Shown: piece by piece, positions 6,980 through 7,223 of the stretch
Layout of the letters: each line of letters starts with the position of its first letter
Position numbering within the stretch: the stretch's first letter is position 1
DNA from: an uncultured Bacteroidales bacterium
GTDB lineage: Bacteria; Bacteroidota; Bacteroidia; Bacteroidales; Porphyromonadaceae
Reading direction: 5' to 3'
Assembly: GCA_902489445.1 (NCBI GenBank)
Contig: CABTZX010000052.1
Span: forward strand, 1-7,223
DNA length: 7,223 bases
Made by a program: the position numbers and the translations under genes
The notes under the pieces: model-generated
Database searches by the model: none
The model's input: the letters and a program-made list of their open reading frames with translations, nothing else
What the model was told of the DNA's origin: nothing

Positions 6980-7155
6980 CGAGCTTTCGTCCGGTCCGTC
7001 CCATTCTATCAGAGCGGGGATGGAAGAGGGCGGAGCGTTTCTACCCAGGCAATGGAGTCGGGAATGGGTGATATTGTGGCGAGGGATGGGAGGAAATGGG
7101 GCGTTTGTACGAAAGAAGAAGAGCGGAGGATGGGAGGGAACGGATCGTTTGTACG
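6980..7155 (-). repeat. Right arm, tandem 22-bp array, inverted to the left arm
   Basis: Read on the minus strand, contiguous 22-bp units begin at 7155, 7133, 7111, 7089, 7067, 7045, 7023 and 7001. The first seven follow the same order of types as the left arm from its outer edge: A-C, A-B-C, A-C. The A units begin CGTACAAACG at 7155 and 7111, and GGTAGAAACG at 7045. The unit starting at 7001 is barely recognisable. Left 1-176 and the complement of 7199-7024 match at 136 of 176 positions without gaps (hand count). The plus-strand reading frame at 6954-7223 is a by-product of the repeat and is not called as a gene. Confidence 0.85.
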
Positions 7156-7223
7156 GTGCGGTCCGAGAAAAGTCTATAGACTTTCGAAAAATACTCTATA
7201 GATTTTCTGGAAAAACTCTATAG
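7156..7223 (-). repeat. Right arm, AT-rich outer 22-bp units
   Basis: On the minus strand three 22-bp units begin ATAGA at 7221, 7199 and 7177, in register with the GC-richer units. CTATAG cores therefore recur every 22 bp. AAAGTCTATAGACTTT (7169-7184) repeats the left-arm palindrome exactly. The array continues to the window edge with one more unit than the left arm shows, so the true outer boundary is not visible. Confidence 0.85.

Noticed and set aside
6954..7223. Plus-strand 89-residue protein gene at the right edge
   Set aside because: It is the translated right-arm repeat, mirroring the left-arm frame. It runs to the window edge and shows no coding features.
1..7223. Complete transposon or insertion sequence
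   Set aside because: No transposase or integrase is encoded between the arms and no target-site duplication can be seen, because the window ends inside the repeats. Only a non-autonomous, MITE-like reading is possible.

Overview
The window looks like a piece of a Bacteroidota chromosome, most likely Porphyromonas or a close relative. The evidence is a secreted protease ending in a type IX secretion (Por) C-terminal sorting domain, a SusC/FepA-style TonB-dependent receptor with an N-terminal carboxypeptidase-regulatory-like domain, Bacteroidota-type -7 promoter boxes (TAnnTTTG), no Shine-Dalgarno sequences, and flanking minisatellite-like repeats that recall the P. gingivalis 'BrickBuilt' MITE family. 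The species cannot be fixed from this sequence alone.

Layout. Positions 1-330 hold an array of contiguous 22-bp units: two AT-rich ones at the outer edge, then about thirteen GC-richer ones. Positions 331-680 carry no gene but contain a 14-bp palindrome, a minus-strand terminator hairpin and a second foldable segment. A minus-strand gene (681-3272) encodes an intact 863-residue TonB-dependent outer-membrane receptor. A 224-bp divergent promoter region (3273-3496) separates it from a plus-strand gene (3497-6400) encoding a 967-residue secreted serine protease of the lysyl-endopeptidase (Achromobacter protease I / PepK) family. A strong terminator follows (6446-6481). About 480 bp without a recognisable gene come next, and the window closes with a second 22-bp-unit array (about 6980-7223) in the opposite orientation to the first.

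How it fits together. The receptor would import a scarce nutrient (iron, haem, cobalamin or another metal complex; the substrate is not determinable here) through the outer membrane using TonB energy. The protease would be exported by Sec and type IX secretion to the surface, where it degrades host or bait proteins. Divergent transcription from a shared, repeat-containing intergenic region allows common control, but this is inference.

The most unusual structure is the pair of 22-bp-phased arrays. Left 1-176 and the reverse complement of right 7199-7024 align without a gap at 136 of 176 positions (hand count), and both have the same order of unit types. The two-gene block is therefore framed by long inverted repeats. 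In the protease, the position equivalent to the lysine-specificity aspartate of Achromobacter protease I appears to be cysteine, so Lys-specific cleavage should not be assumed.
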